In this document: positions 1 through 8,693 of the stretch, in pieces
Numbering within the stretch: position 1 is the first letter of the stretch
How the letters are laid out: the number at the start of each line of letters is the position of its first letter
Assembly: GCA_037445875.1 (NCBI GenBank)
Contig: JBBIJR010000012.1
Location: 1 to 56,642 of the forward strand
DNA: 56,642 bases
Reading direction: 5' to 3'
Source: JBBIJR01 sp037445875
GTDB taxonomy: Bacteria > CLD3 > SB21
Notes under the pieces: generated by a model
Databases searched by the model: none
What the model was told of the DNA's origin: nothing
Seen by the model: only the letters and a program-made list of their open reading frames with translations
Position numbers and translations under genes: made by a program

Positions 1-789
1 CACTACTCTCAGATCCGCCCCGCCTTCCAGCAGGTGGGTGGCAAAAGAATGGCGAAAGGTGTGCGGTGTAACGTCCTTGTTAATTCCGGCCTTATCTGCG
101 TACTTCTTCAGTATTTTCCAGAAGCCCATCCTGCTCATCGGGCGACCACGAGCATTTAAGAAAAGCGTATCGTCCGCCCGTCCTCCAGGTGCAAGGTGAG
201 GGCGGACCTTCTCCTGATAGTATTGAATCCAATCGGCGGCGACCTTGCCCATCGGAACAATGCGCTCTTTGGAGCCTTTGCCCATCACTCGAACAAAGCC
301 GCCGTCGGATACAATCTGGCTCTGCCTGAGACCAAGCAACTCGGAGATACGGAGTCCGCAGGCGTACAGCAGCTCGATCATGGCGCGATCCCGGACGCCG
401 AGATGACTGAGCGTATCGGGTTGCTCCAGAATGCGCTCGATTTCCTCGATTTCCAACACGGAAGGGAGGGTCCTCGGCAACTTGGGCAGGTCAATGAGAT
501 CTGCCGGATCGTGGTCCAGCAATGCCTCATCCAGAAGGTACCGGTGCCAGCCGCGAATCGCCGATAGATTTCGTGCAAGGCTCTTCGGTGACAAACCGAC
601 GGTGTCCAACTGCTGAACAAACTCCGACAGGTCGGCCCTTGTTATCTGACGCGGCTCAACGCGGCCTTGCGGGTCTTTCAGGAATCTGACATATCGGAGG
701 AGGTCGCGGCGATAGGAATCAACGGTGTTCGGCGAGAGGTTTTGTTCGATACGAATGAAATCCACGAATTGTTCAACCAGGTGCTCCAA
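1..789 (-). CDS. xerD: Tyrosine recombinase XerD (C-terminus cut by window edge)
   Basis: Site-specific tyrosine recombinase that, with XerC, resolves chromosome dimers at dif at the septum. The visible 263 residues hold the N-terminal SAM-like DNA-binding domain (near 'LSPNTVDSYRRDL') and most of the catalytic domain: Arg in 'CGLRISELL', Lys in 'GKGSKERIVP' and the HxxR box in 'HTFRHSFATHLLEGG'. The final His/Trp and nucleophilic Tyr lie beyond position 1. I place the start at TTG 789, preceded by GAGGG; an in-frame TGA, the stop of add, lies three codons upstream, so no earlier start is possible. It is the last visible gene of the sucC-add-xerD unit. The housekeeping setting and sequence favour XerD over a phage or transposon integrase; XerC is the main alternative. 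Confidence 0.9.
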   Translation of the reverse strand, partial: MEHLVEQFVDFIRIEQNLSPNTVDSYRRDLLRYVRFLKDPQGRVEPRQITRADLSEFVQQLDTVGLSPKSLARNLSAIRGWHRYLLDEALLDHDPADLIDLPKLPRTLPSVLEIEEIERILEQPDTLSHLGVRDRAMIELLYACGLRISELLGLRQSQIVSDGGFVRVMGKGSKERIVPMGKVAADWIQYYQEKVRPHLAPGGRADDTLFLNARGRPMSRMGFWKILKKYADKAGINKDVTPHTFRHSFATHLLEGGADLRVV

Positions 790-795
790 GATCCC

Positions 796-1902
796 TCAAT
801 TCGCAGCCGCCTTGCTCTGGAAGTAGTTCGAAGAAAAACCGAATTCTTGCAGTTCCTCGATCGCCTCGTTAAGGAGTACGACGCGTTCCCGATAGGGTAG
901 GAAGGTGCTCTTAAAACCGTTGATGATCAGGTTGCAAACATCGTCGAACGCGAGAGAAAACGTCCTGGCCGCAAGGCACAATTCCTTGGTTGCGGTTGTG
1001 GCCGACATAAGGCGGTTATCCGTGTTGACCGTAACCCTCAGCCCGAAATCGTAGTAGATTCTCAGCGGGTGCGACGCATAATCGCGAACCGCTTTGGTCT
1101 GAACGTTGCTGGACAGACAAATTTCAAGTGGAATCCGGTGGTCATTTACATAGTTCAACAGATCGCCGTCCTCGATCAACCGCGTCCCGTGACCGATCCG
1201 GTGTGCTCCGCAGTCGTGAATGGCTTGCTTGATGCTGTGCGGGCCATACGCTTCGCCGGCGTGCGCCGTAGTGTTCACGTTGTTCTTGAGAATGAGAGCA
1301 AACGCGTCCTGGTGGTCCTTTGCCGGATAGCTGTCCTCCTGCCCTGCCAGATCGAAACCCAACACCTTCTTTCCCTTGTACGCCACCGTCAATTCGGCGA
1401 GGCGCAGCGAGGTTTCCGGGCTGATGTTCCGCATTCCGCACACGATGATACCTGTACGGATGCGATACCGGGCTTCGGCAAGGCTCAGGCCGCGTATCAC
1501 CGCGTCCACGATTTCCGTGAGACGCCGCCCTTTGTTGATATGCAGAATAGGGGAAAAACGAACCTCCAGATATCGCACGTTTTCCCGGGATGCATCTTCC
1601 GCCAATTCGAAAGCGATCCGCTCGATGGCCTCCGGCTCCTGCATGACGGACAAAGTGATGGCAAAGCCTTTCAGATAGTCGGCCAGGTTCTTGCACTTGT
1701 CCCCCACTTCCAGATGGGCCCTCAGTTTGTCCGCATCATCGAACGGCAGGCGGACTTTCTGTTTTTCCCCGAGTTCCAGCAGGGTCTGTGTACGCACGCT
1801 CCCATCCAGGTGGCAATGGAGGTCGGTCTTGGGCAGCTGCCGGACAAGGTCTTCCGTGACCTGAATACCGTCCAGCAGCTTCTTGTCCTGCTTGTCGCGC
1901 AT
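796..1902 (-). CDS. add: Adenosine deaminase
   Basis: Zinc-dependent hydrolase converting adenosine or deoxyadenosine to inosine or deoxyinosine in purine salvage. The metal site HxH lies in 'TDLHCHLDGS' near the N-terminus. The catalytic Glu follows in 'HAGEAYGP', the base-binding region in 'CLSSNVQT', and the last metal Asp in 'TVNTDNRLMS', where the residue after the metal Asp is Asn, a form I recall from other bacterial members. About 368 residues, a normal length. A TTG at 1914 would overlap the sucC stop, but ATG 1902 has a GAGG seven bases upstream and is the better start. The gene follows sucC almost without a gap and is probably co-transcribed with it. Adenine or aminofutalosine deaminase are less likely alternatives within the same superfamily. 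Confidence 0.92.
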   Translation of the reverse strand: MRDKQDKKLLDGIQVTEDLVRQLPKTDLHCHLDGSVRTQTLLELGEKQKVRLPFDDADKLRAHLEVGDKCKNLADYLKGFAITLSVMQEPEAIERIAFELAEDASRENVRYLEVRFSPILHINKGRRLTEIVDAVIRGLSLAEARYRIRTGIIVCGMRNISPETSLRLAELTVAYKGKKVLGFDLAGQEDSYPAKDHQDAFALILKNNVNTTAHAGEAYGPHSIKQAIHDCGAHRIGHGTRLIEDGDLLNYVNDHRIPLEICLSSNVQTKAVRDYASHPLRIYYDFGLRVTVNTDNRLMSATTATKELCLAARTFSLAFDDVCNLIINGFKSTFLPYRERVVLLNEAIEELQEFGFSSNYFQSKAAAN

Positions 1903-1910
1903 CGGTTGCC

Positions 1911-3128
1911 TCAAGATGCCTGTATGGATTTCACTACCATGGCTGCGGCTTCTGAAAGGTCCTCCGCCACCATCATTTGGATACCGGAGTTCATGAGGAT
2001 CTCCTTCGCCTCTTTGGCGTTGGTACCCTGCAGGCGAACGACGAGCGGAACATGTATATGGGTATTGCGTGCTGCCTGGACGACACCATTGGCAATGCGG
2101 TCGCAGCGGACGATGCCCCCGAAGATATTAATGAGGACGGCTTTTACATTACGGTCGGAGAGAATGATCTTGAAACCATTTTCGACGGTCTGCGGGTTAG
2201 CCCCGCCGCCGACGTCGAGGAAGTTCGCCGGTTCCGCCCCAGCCAGTTTGATAATGTCCATGGTGGCCATCGCAAGGCCCGCCCCATTCACCATGCAGCC
2301 GACATTGCCGTCCAACTTCACGTAGTTCAGATTGTACTTGGAGGCTTCAACTTCCAGAGGATCCTCCTCGTCGGTATCTCGCAGGGCCGCGAGGTCGGGA
2401 TGACGACCCAGAGCGTTGTCGTCCAGATTGATCTTTGCGTCCAACGCAACGACCCGGTTGTCGCGCGTAACGACCAGCGGATTGATTTCAAACAGCGATG
2501 CATCCGAACCGATGAACGCATGGTACAAGGCCATTGTGAACTTCACGAAATTCTTGAATACGTCTGCTTCGAGTCCCATCCCAAACGCCAGCCGGTTGGC
2601 CTGGAACGGGCGCAAGCCGAGCCGCGGGTCGACATACTCTTTGAGTATCTTCTCGGGTGTCTCCGCGGCCACCTTCTCGATTTCGACGCCACCCTCGGTC
2701 GAGGCCATAATGACGTACCGGGACTGCGAGCGGTCCAAAACGATACCGACATACAGCTCCCGCGCGATATCAAGTCCTTCCGCTACGAGCACTTTCTTGA
2801 CAACCTTTCCCTGGGATCCGGTCTGATGGGTCACCAACACGTTGCCGAGCATGTTCCGGGCGTATTCCTCGACCTTCGTGAGGTCAGTTGTGAATTTCAC
2901 GCCGCCCTCCTGTACGACCTGCGAGCGGTTGGCCGAGTGATAGAGCGTGCCCTTTCCCCGGCCGCCAGCGTGGATCTGCGCCTTCACGACCCAGGCACCG
3001 ACACCCCGCGACCTCAGCGTCTCCGCGGATTGCCTTGCATCGGCTGCGGAGGACGCCGGTATGCCTTCCTGGATGGGAACCCCGTACTTCTTGAGTATGT
3101 CTTTCGCCTGATATTCGTGGATGTTCAT
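1911..3128 (-). CDS. sucC: Succinate-CoA ligase (ADP-forming) beta subunit
   Basis: Beta subunit of succinyl-CoA synthetase, which makes ATP or GTP from succinyl-CoA in the TCA cycle. The start 'MNIHEYQAKDILKKYGVPI' is the standard SucC N-terminus and opens an ATP-grasp domain. 'FEINPLVV' and the C-terminal CoA-ligase segment 'GGIVRCDRIANGVV' are also typical. Length 405 residues, close to the family norm. The ATG at 3128 has GGAGG nine bases upstream; an upstream in-frame extension to 3215 is noncoding because it overlaps the predicted promoter. The alpha subunit sucD, often adjacent, is absent here and must be encoded elsewhere. The 'DGNVGCMVNGAGLAMATMD' segment is well conserved. Confidence 0.95.
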   Translation of the reverse strand: MNIHEYQAKDILKKYGVPIQEGIPASSAADARQSAETLRSRGVGAWVVKAQIHAGGRGKGTLYHSANRSQVVQEGGVKFTTDLTKVEEYARNMLGNVLVTHQTGSQGKVVKKVLVAEGLDIARELYVGIVLDRSQSRYVIMASTEGGVEIEKVAAETPEKILKEYVDPRLGLRPFQANRLAFGMGLEADVFKNFVKFTMALYHAFIGSDASLFEINPLVVTRDNRVVALDAKINLDDNALGRHPDLAALRDTDEEDPLEVEASKYNLNYVKLDGNVGCMVNGAGLAMATMDIIKLAGAEPANFLDVGGGANPQTVENGFKIILSDRNVKAVLINIFGGIVRCDRIANGVVQAARNTHIHVPLVVRLQGTNAKEAKEILMNSGIQMMVAEDLSEAAAMVVKSIQAS

Positions 3129-3186
3129 GGCCTGGTGCCTCCGTCGAATGTGAGAGTGGTGAACCCGTTTCCGGTCATGGTCGGCG

Positions 3187-3215
3187 AATATAACGAACCG
3201 CCGCTTCTTGTTCAA
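3187..3215 (-). promoter_or_regulatory. Predicted sigma-70 promoter of sucC-add-xerD
   Basis: On the minus strand TTGAAC (3210-3215) is followed by a 17-nt spacer and TATATT (3187-3192). Transcription would begin near 3180, giving a leader of roughly 50 nt before the sucC ATG at 3128. The spacing and the TATATT -10 match several other predicted promoters in the window. Confidence 0.6.
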
Positions 3216-3240
3216 TCACAAATATCGGTTGCAGGGAGCC

Positions 3241-3651
3241 CTATTTCTTCTCGCACAATTCCAGCAGGACGCCCGCCGTGGATCTGGGATGGATGAACGC
3301 AATTCGGGTCGAATGGGCTCCCGGCTTCGGAGTTTCGTCGATCAATTGAAAACCTCTCGACTTCAGCTCGGCCAGCTTTTCGTCAAGGCCCGTCACGTTG
3401 ATGGCGAGATGGGCGATGCCGCCTTTTCCGCCATTCTTTTCAATGAATCGTGCAATGGGGCTCGACGGACCGGTCGCTGCGAGCAACTCGATGGTGCTTT
3501 CTCCGATGCGAAAGAAAGCCGTTTCGACCATCTGGTCTGCGACCGTTTCTCGTCCCACGTACTCAAAGCCGAGGGACTTGTACACTTCGATGATGCCGTC
3601 CAAGTCCGTCACCGCGATTCCGATGTGGTCAATCCTGTTGAGCGTACTCAT
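3241..3651 (-). CDS. mce: Methylmalonyl-CoA epimerase
   Basis: Glyoxalase-fold (VOC) metalloenzyme interconverting (S)- and (R)-methylmalonyl-CoA, needed to move propionyl-CoA carbon into or out of succinyl-CoA. 136 residues, typical. Likely metal ligands are His9 in 'RIDHIGIAV', Glu55 in 'STIELLAA', His81 in 'GIAHLAINV' and Glu131 in 'VLLELCEKK', matching the known H/(Q or E)/H/E set. The ATG at 3651 has GGAAAAG upstream. It is the last gene of the ubiD-ymdB-folD-mce run and lies next to sucC, which is metabolically sensible because both act around succinyl-CoA. No methylmalonyl-CoA mutase gene is in the window. Confidence 0.93.
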   Translation of the reverse strand: MSTLNRIDHIGIAVTDLDGIIEVYKSLGFEYVGRETVADQMVETAFFRIGESTIELLAATGPSSPIARFIEKNGGKGGIAHLAINVTGLDEKLAELKSRGFQLIDETPKPGAHSTRIAFIHPRSTAGVLLELCEKK

Positions 3652-3696
3652 CGCTTTTCCTTTCCAGTCGTTACTTATCCGAATCCCCCACGGACC

Positions 3697-4587
3697 TCAC
3701 GTTTCTTCTCCGCTCTGCTGTCTGGCTGCGTTCAACGTGTTCTTCAAAAGCATCACAATGGTCATGGGTCCGACGCCGCCGGGGACCGGAGTGATGGCGG
3801 AAGCCACCTCTCGAGCCGATTCAAAATGCACATCGCCGACGAGCCGGTATCCGTTTTTTCTTGTTACATCCGCGATGCGGTTGATCCCGACATCGATGAC
3901 CACACACCCCGGTTTGAGCATGTCGCCGCGGACCATTTCCGGCCTGCCCGCCGCTGCGACAACAATGTCGGCCTGACGCGTATAGCGGGCCATGTCGACC
4001 GTGCCCGTGTGACAGACCGTTACCGTTGAATTCGCACCGCGAGCTTTCTGCATGAGCATCACGGCCAGCGGCTTCCCGACGATGTTGCTTCTGCCGAGTA
4101 TGACGGTGTGTCTGCCCGCAGGGTCGTTGCCGCTTCGAAGCAACAACTCTTGAACGCCTGCAGGCGTACAGGGAAGGAACCGCGGTTCGCCGATCGTCAT
4201 TCGGCCGACGTTGGACGGATGGAAACAATCCACATCCTTGTGCGGAGCGATCGCTTCGATGATTCTGGCCTCGTTGATCTGAGCGGGCAGCGGCAACTGC
4301 ACCAGTATGCCATTCACACCGGCTTGCCGATTGAGACGCTCCACCACGCCCAGCAACTCGCTTTCCGTGGCGTCGGCCGGAAGCAGAACCGTTTCATGGG
4401 CCATGTCCACTTCTTCACACGCCTTGCCCTTGCTGCGAACGTACACCTGGGAGGCCGGATGGTCCCCGACCAGCACGGCCGCCAGCCTGGGCACGAGGCC
4501 GCGCGCCTTCAGAACTGCAACCTCCTCCTTGATTTCGCTCCGGATGGCTTCGGCAATCTTCTTGCCGTCGATGAGTTGCGCGCTCAC
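3697..4587 (-). CDS. folD: Bifunctional methylenetetrahydrofolate dehydrogenase/cyclohydrolase
   Basis: Cytosolic enzyme interconverting 5,10-methylene-THF, methenyl-THF and 10-formyl-THF, supplying one-carbon units. Length 296 residues. The YxxxK catalytic signature is in 'VYVRSKGKACEEVDM', the NADP-binding loop in 'ILGRSNIVGKPLAVM', and the C-terminal FolD signature in 'PVPGGVGPMTIVMLL'. Translation begins at GTG 4587, with GGGAG nine bases upstream. The gene sits 15 bp after the YmdB-like phosphodiesterase gene and 45 bp before mce, all in one direction. Confidence 0.95.
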   Translation of the reverse strand: MSAQLIDGKKIAEAIRSEIKEEVAVLKARGLVPRLAAVLVGDHPASQVYVRSKGKACEEVDMAHETVLLPADATESELLGVVERLNRQAGVNGILVQLPLPAQINEARIIEAIAPHKDVDCFHPSNVGRMTIGEPRFLPCTPAGVQELLLRSGNDPAGRHTVILGRSNIVGKPLAVMLMQKARGANSTVTVCHTGTVDMARYTRQADIVVAAAGRPEMVRGDMLKPGCVVIDVGINRIADVTRKNGYRLVGDVHFESAREVASAITPVPGGVGPMTIVMLLKNTLNAARQQSGEET

Positions 4588-4602
4588 GATGGATGACTCC
4601 CG

Positions 4603-5397
4603 TTAGTCACGATCGATTCGAATACGTTCGATGGACGTCGCACGGCCGCTGTTGGTGTCGATCGTAAAGAACACGCCGTGAAGCTTCAGGTCACCGTGCG
4701 CCGGTTCGAACTTGAAGTAGGTTTGAAGAATGAACTTGCTTATCGTTGCGTCCCGCTGCATGCCGATCACTCCATCGTGAGGCCCTGTCATCCCGATATC
4801 CGTGATGAAGGCCGTGCCGCCCTTCAGGATTCGTTCGTCCGCGGTCTGGACGTGCGTGTGCGTGCCCAGGATTGCGCTCGCCTTGCCGTCCACATAGTAT
4901 CCGAAAGCGATTTTCTCGGCCGTCGCTTCGGCATGGAAATCTACGATGATCACGGAGGTCTCCCTTCGGAGGCGTTCGATCTCACGCTCCCCGCTCCGGA
5001 AGGGGCAATCGATGTCGTACAGGTACGTGCGCCCCTGGAGATTGATCACTCCCACTTTGATGCCGTTCTTCAGTGCATACACGGTTGAGCCCTTGCCGGG
5101 ATTACCAATGGGATAATTGAGGGGCCGCAAAAGATAGTTCTGTATGCGGCTGTCGTCGGCGTAAAACGTCTTCTTGCGGTCCCAGATGTGGTTGCCGCTC
5201 GTAATAACGTGCACACCGAGATTAAACAGCAGCTGGCACTGGCTCTCCGAGATCCCTTTCCCTTCAAGAGCGTTTTCTCCGTTGGCCATGACGAAATCCG
5301 CTTCCTTTTCCTCGATGAGCCGAGGCAGGAATTCCTTGACCAGATCCATTCCCGCATTGCCGAAGATATCGGCGATATGAAGACACCGTAATTCCAT
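4603..5397 (-). CDS. YmdB-family metallophosphoesterase
   Basis: Member of the TIGR00282/YmdB family, which includes 2',3'-cAMP phosphodiesterases linked in Bacillus to biofilm and RNA turnover. The metallophosphatase motifs are visible: the N-terminal 'ADIFGNAGMD' (Asp), 'ANGENALEGKG', 'TSGNHIWDRKK' (GNH), 'VDFHAEATAEK' and 'ILGTHTHVQTADE'. Length 264 residues matches the family. ATG 5397 follows AGGAGG closely. The gene lies between the ubiD-like gene and folD in a tight run. Family assignment is firm; the physiological substrate in this organism is inferred only. Confidence 0.9.
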   Translation of the reverse strand: MELRCLHIADIFGNAGMDLVKEFLPRLIEEKEADFVMANGENALEGKGISESQCQLLFNLGVHVITSGNHIWDRKKTFYADDSRIQNYLLRPLNYPIGNPGKGSTVYALKNGIKVGVINLQGRTYLYDIDCPFRSGEREIERLRRETSVIIVDFHAEATAEKIAFGYYVDGKASAILGTHTHVQTADERILKGGTAFITDIGMTGPHDGVIGMQRDATISKFILQTYFKFEPAHGDLKLHGVFFTIDTNSGRATSIERIRIDRD

Positions 5398-5419
5398 GCT
5401 CCTCCTGAAACGTTGCTGA

Positions 5420-7252
5420 TCAAATGAGTCCGTGCAGGCTTCGACCTATGGCTCCCAGGGCGTCAACCCGCTTCGTGACCTCCGGGTCCGCTTCCAGCGG
5501 TGGTGCGTGGTGAGGTTTGATGCGTGCATCGATGACGAGCGGCCCTCGGCATCCCCAGTGTTTGTCCTCCATGAATGCGTCGATTCCGTACACATCCTGC
5601 GCCGGATCGGATCGTGTAAAAGTGACCCATAGAAAGTTGTCCAGCGTGCGGCCGGTAAAGAGGCTGTCGTCGCACAGCACGATGAGCGGGTAACCGGAAA
5701 GCCACGTCTGCCCCGCCACAGATGCACAGAACTCCTCGGCCACTTTACGGCCCTCCTGACGGGACACGCAGGGAGGTGCACCGACTGCCAGCACCCCGGG
5801 TATGACCACTTCCAGATTCGAAAAACCGTCCGGCAATCTGGCCGTCGGCTTGATGGGATCCAGCCTGCGCAAAGGTTTGCCCGCTGCCGCGATCACAAGT
5901 TTGGAACCCTCGTTGACCTTGAAACCCGAGTAATCCAGTGTGTCCATGGTAGTTCGGGTCTGGAAATGAAGGTCCCTTGTCCAATCCGCGCGTTCCAGCA
6001 CATGGCGAAGGAACATCGCCACATCGTGAACGCCGAGACCAGGATCGTCTTCCCCGGCGGCGATCAGAAGGTATTTTGCGAGGGACAGTTGCCCCTGACC
6101 GAGAATGGCATTAGCAATGGTAAGGATTTCCTGGGGCTTCCGATCCTCAAAAGGAACGTAACGCTCGCTTCCTATAGCCAGCAGAAGAGGGTGAACTCCT
6201 GCAGCATCCACGGCGTGTACCGCCTTAAGTCCTGCAATGACCTTCGGAATGACCGGCCCCGTGATCTCATGGATCAACTCGCCGAATGTAGTATCTTCCT
6301 GAGGTGGGCGGCCCACCACGGTGAACGGCCAGATCGCACGGGGACGATGGTATACGTTCTTGACCCGGATGAACGGGAATTCGTGCCGCAGGCTATAGTA
6401 ACCGAGGTGGTCTCCGAACGGCCCCTCCGGCAGGGTGGTCCCTGGGTCGACGTATCCCGTGATGCAAAAGTCCGCTTCGGCAGCCAGCGTAAAGCCGTCC
6501 GTCGTGCGGATGCAACGAAACCGACGACCTCCCAGCATGCCTGCAAACATCAATTCACTCATCCCTTCCGGCAGCGGCATGACGGCTGCCAGACACATGG
6601 CCGGAGAACCTCCAACAAAAATACTGACCTTCAGCGGTTCGTTGCGTCGAAGAGCCGCAGCATGATGAACGCCTATGGACCGGTGGATCTGGTAGTGCAG
6701 TCCGACTTGCTCGTTCAACCGGTAATTGTTTCCGGACAATTGGACGCGGTACATGCCCAGATTGGACATTCGCCAACCCGGAAAGTCCGGATGTTCGGTG
6801 TAGACCTGAGGCAGCGTAATGAAGGGCCCGCCGTCTCGCGGCCATGACAGGATGGCCGGAAGGTCTTCGATACGGCATTGGCGCTGCCAAACCGGGCCGC
6901 GGCGCACGCGCCTGGGAAGCGTTCTCATAGCCGTCAGCGGTGTCGTGAGGTAGCGCAGGGGTTTGCGAAACGCGTTCGCCGGATCCATCCGCAGTTCAAT
7001 CATCTTCGAAACCGCTTCCAGGGTATCGCGAAAGATGAATCGAGCCCGGTCCATCGTGCCGAAGAGGTTGGAGACGCAGCGAAAGCGGGATCCCTTCACG
7101 TTAAGAAACAGCAGCGCCGGCCCCCGGTGGAGATACACGCGGCGTTGAATTTCGGCCATTTCCAGATGGGGATCGACTTCCTCGGTGACGCGGACCAACT
7201 GACCGTGGCGTTCCAGATCTTGCACGCAGTCTTCCAGAGAGCGATAGCTCAT
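5420..7252 (-). CDS. UbiD-family prenyl-FMN-dependent decarboxylase
   Basis: Predicted reversible decarboxylase of aromatic or unsaturated acids using prenylated FMN. The core 'EGPFGDHLGYYSLRHEFP' and 'VVGRPPQEDTTFGELI' segments carry Glu residues expected of the Glu-Arg-Glu catalytic set, and 'AIGSERYVPFED' is also characteristic. At 610 residues it belongs to the long UbiD clade often tied to menaquinone biosynthesis (UbiD-like or futalosine route). That role fits a respiratory organism with ETF-QO but is inference. No UbiX flavin prenyltransferase is nearby. It is the first gene of the run to mce, with a poly-T-spaced promoter upstream. The start ATG 7252 has only a weak, distant GGAG. Confidence 0.85.
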   Translation of the reverse strand: MSYRSLEDCVQDLERHGQLVRVTEEVDPHLEMAEIQRRVYLHRGPALLFLNVKGSRFRCVSNLFGTMDRARFIFRDTLEAVSKMIELRMDPANAFRKPLRYLTTPLTAMRTLPRRVRRGPVWQRQCRIEDLPAILSWPRDGGPFITLPQVYTEHPDFPGWRMSNLGMYRVQLSGNNYRLNEQVGLHYQIHRSIGVHHAAALRRNEPLKVSIFVGGSPAMCLAAVMPLPEGMSELMFAGMLGGRRFRCIRTTDGFTLAAEADFCITGYVDPGTTLPEGPFGDHLGYYSLRHEFPFIRVKNVYHRPRAIWPFTVVGRPPQEDTTFGELIHEITGPVIPKVIAGLKAVHAVDAAGVHPLLLAIGSERYVPFEDRKPQEILTIANAILGQGQLSLAKYLLIAAGEDDPGLGVHDVAMFLRHVLERADWTRDLHFQTRTTMDTLDYSGFKVNEGSKLVIAAAGKPLRRLDPIKPTARLPDGFSNLEVVIPGVLAVGAPPCVSRQEGRKVAEEFCASVAGQTWLSGYPLIVLCDDSLFTGRTLDNFLWVTFTRSDPAQDVYGIDAFMEDKHWGCRGPLVIDARIKPHHAPPLEADPEVTKRVDALGAIGRSLHGLI

Positions 7253-7281
7253 GTTTCAGTTGGTTTCTCCACGGCCGCGTA

Positions 7282-7310
7282 AGTATAAAGAAAAAAAAAG
7301 AAAAAGTGAA
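7282..7310 (-). promoter_or_regulatory. Predicted promoter of ubiD-ymdB-folD-mce with T-tract spacer
   Basis: On the minus strand TTCACT (7305-7310) and TATACT (7282-7287) are separated by 17 nt made almost wholly of T, with only two C residues. The spacer is the most biased stretch in the area. Transcription would start about 25 nt before the ATG at 7252. Confidence 0.5.
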
Positions 7311-7370
7311 GAAAGAACCCCGGAGATCATGCAGCGTATGGAGGAAGGAAAAGATCAAGCCGATGAGCGA

Positions 7371-8693
7371 CTATGCCGATGGATGGTGGTTGTGAAATGC
7401 GCGGAGCCGTTTCTCGAGATCGGGGAACTGGCTTCGGTCCACGAGGGACACGCACGCCCTGAGCCCTTCCGCACGATCCGATCCCGTGATGGCAAGCGAA
7501 ATGGCGCTGACGCCGTAGTACAATAGTCTTTCAAGCAGCTCCTCCCCCGTAAAGCCGGGATAGGCGAACGTGAAGTAGAAGCCGTCAGCAATGGGACGGT
7601 CGATATCCGTATCGTACACGATCCGAAATCCGTTGTCGGTGAAGAGCTTTTTCATGATCTTCGCTTTCTCGCCGTACTCCCTGACCTGCTCGACAAAGTT
7701 GAGCGTCCCGTCGTTCGAGGCTTTCAGCATGGCGGCCAGAGCGTACTGTGCCGAGTGACTCGTTCCCGCGCTCAGAGCGTACAGCGTGCCGAATATCATG
7801 GCCTGGCCAAAGTGGTCGGTTGTGTAATGACTTCTGAGCGCCTCCGATCGCATATGGAAAACCTTGTCCGACACCGCCATCATACCGATGCGCTGTCCTG
7901 CGTAACTGAATGCCTTGGAACTGGATATCAGCAGGATGAAGTTCTCGGTATACTTGCCCACAGACGGTTGGAACGGACTCTGCCCCGGTTGGGACATATC
8001 CCGCCGGAAGTCCATGCCGATGTAGGCGAGATCTTCGAGGATGACAACGCCGTACTGCGTTGCAAGTTCCCCTATGATCCGAAGCTCCGAATCGGTAAAG
8101 CAAATCCAGGCGGGGTTGTTCGGATTGGAATACAGCGCACAGGATATGTTTCCCTGCTTGAAAAAAGACTCCAACTTGGCTCTCAGCGCTCCCCCGCGGT
8201 AGTCGTAGACGTCGAAGGAGACATACTTAAGGTTGGCCACGCGATGCTGTTGCTTGTGTACCGGGAAACCGGGATCGATGAAGAGCGTTGTGTCCTTTCC
8301 CTCGTTCAGGCGGTTCAGCGTAATAAAGGCCGCATAGCTGCCCTGCATCGAGCCCACCGTGGGGAGGCATCCTTCCGGGGATACCTCGATATCGACAAAA
8401 AGCCTCACAAAACGGCTAATTTCCCGTTTCAGTTCGGGGATGCCGTCAATGTCCGGATAGATCGCAGCCACGCCCCTTCTAAGGGCATCGATTTCAGCCT
8501 GGACTCCCACCTGCGTCGCGGGGAGACCCGGGATCCCCATTTCCATTCTAACAAACCGTTCACCGGTTTCCCGCTCGATGGTGTCCACCAGACGCTTTAT
8601 TTCGCGGATAGAAGCTTTACCAATTGTGGTGATTCGGCTCTCCGCGATCTTCCTGGAGACTACGTCGAAATTAATCGGAGTGTCCGTTCTCAT
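7371..8693 (-). CDS. Pyridoxal-phosphate aminotransferase, class I/II
   Basis: Fold-type I PLP enzyme transferring an amino group between an amino acid and a 2-oxo acid. 440 residues. The cofactor site is visible in 'YSNPNNPAWICFTDSEL', the Asp-Tyr segment 'VILEDLAYIGMDFRRD', and the Schiff-base Lys with phosphate-binding Arg in 'SSSKAFSYAGQRIGMMAV'. Its start codon overlaps the stop of the ADP-forming acyl-CoA synthetase by ATGA, so the two are translationally coupled. That pairing suggests amino-acid catabolism: transamination, oxidation of the keto acid by an enzyme not in this window, then ATP formation from the acyl-CoA. Specific substrate is not predictable. Confidence 0.87.
   Translation of the reverse strand: MRTDTPINFDVVSRKIAESRITTIGKASIREIKRLVDTIERETGERFVRMEMGIPGLPATQVGVQAEIDALRRGVAAIYPDIDGIPELKREISRFVRLFVDIEVSPEGCLPTVGSMQGSYAAFITLNRLNEGKDTTLFIDPGFPVHKQQHRVANLKYVSFDVYDYRGGALRAKLESFFKQGNISCALYSNPNNPAWICFTDSELRIIGELATQYGVVILEDLAYIGMDFRRDMSQPGQSPFQPSVGKYTENFILLISSSKAFSYAGQRIGMMAVSDKVFHMRSEALRSHYTTDHFGQAMIFGTLYALSAGTSHSAQYALAAMLKASNDGTLNFVEQVREYGEKAKIMKKLFTDNGFRIVYDTDIDRPIADGFYFTFAYPGFTGEELLERLLYYGVSAISLAITGSDRAEGLRACVSLVDRSQFPDLEKRLRAFHNHHPSA

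Noticed and set aside
1..789. XerD-like gene as the integrase of a mobile element
   Set aside because: Sequence and length fit housekeeping XerD; neighbours are core metabolic genes; no tRNA or attachment-site repeat is visible.
1069..2325. Long antisense reading frame (418 codons) over add and sucC
   Set aside because: Opposite a clear, conserved gene pair; no family resemblance or ribosome site. High G+C at third positions opens antisense frames.
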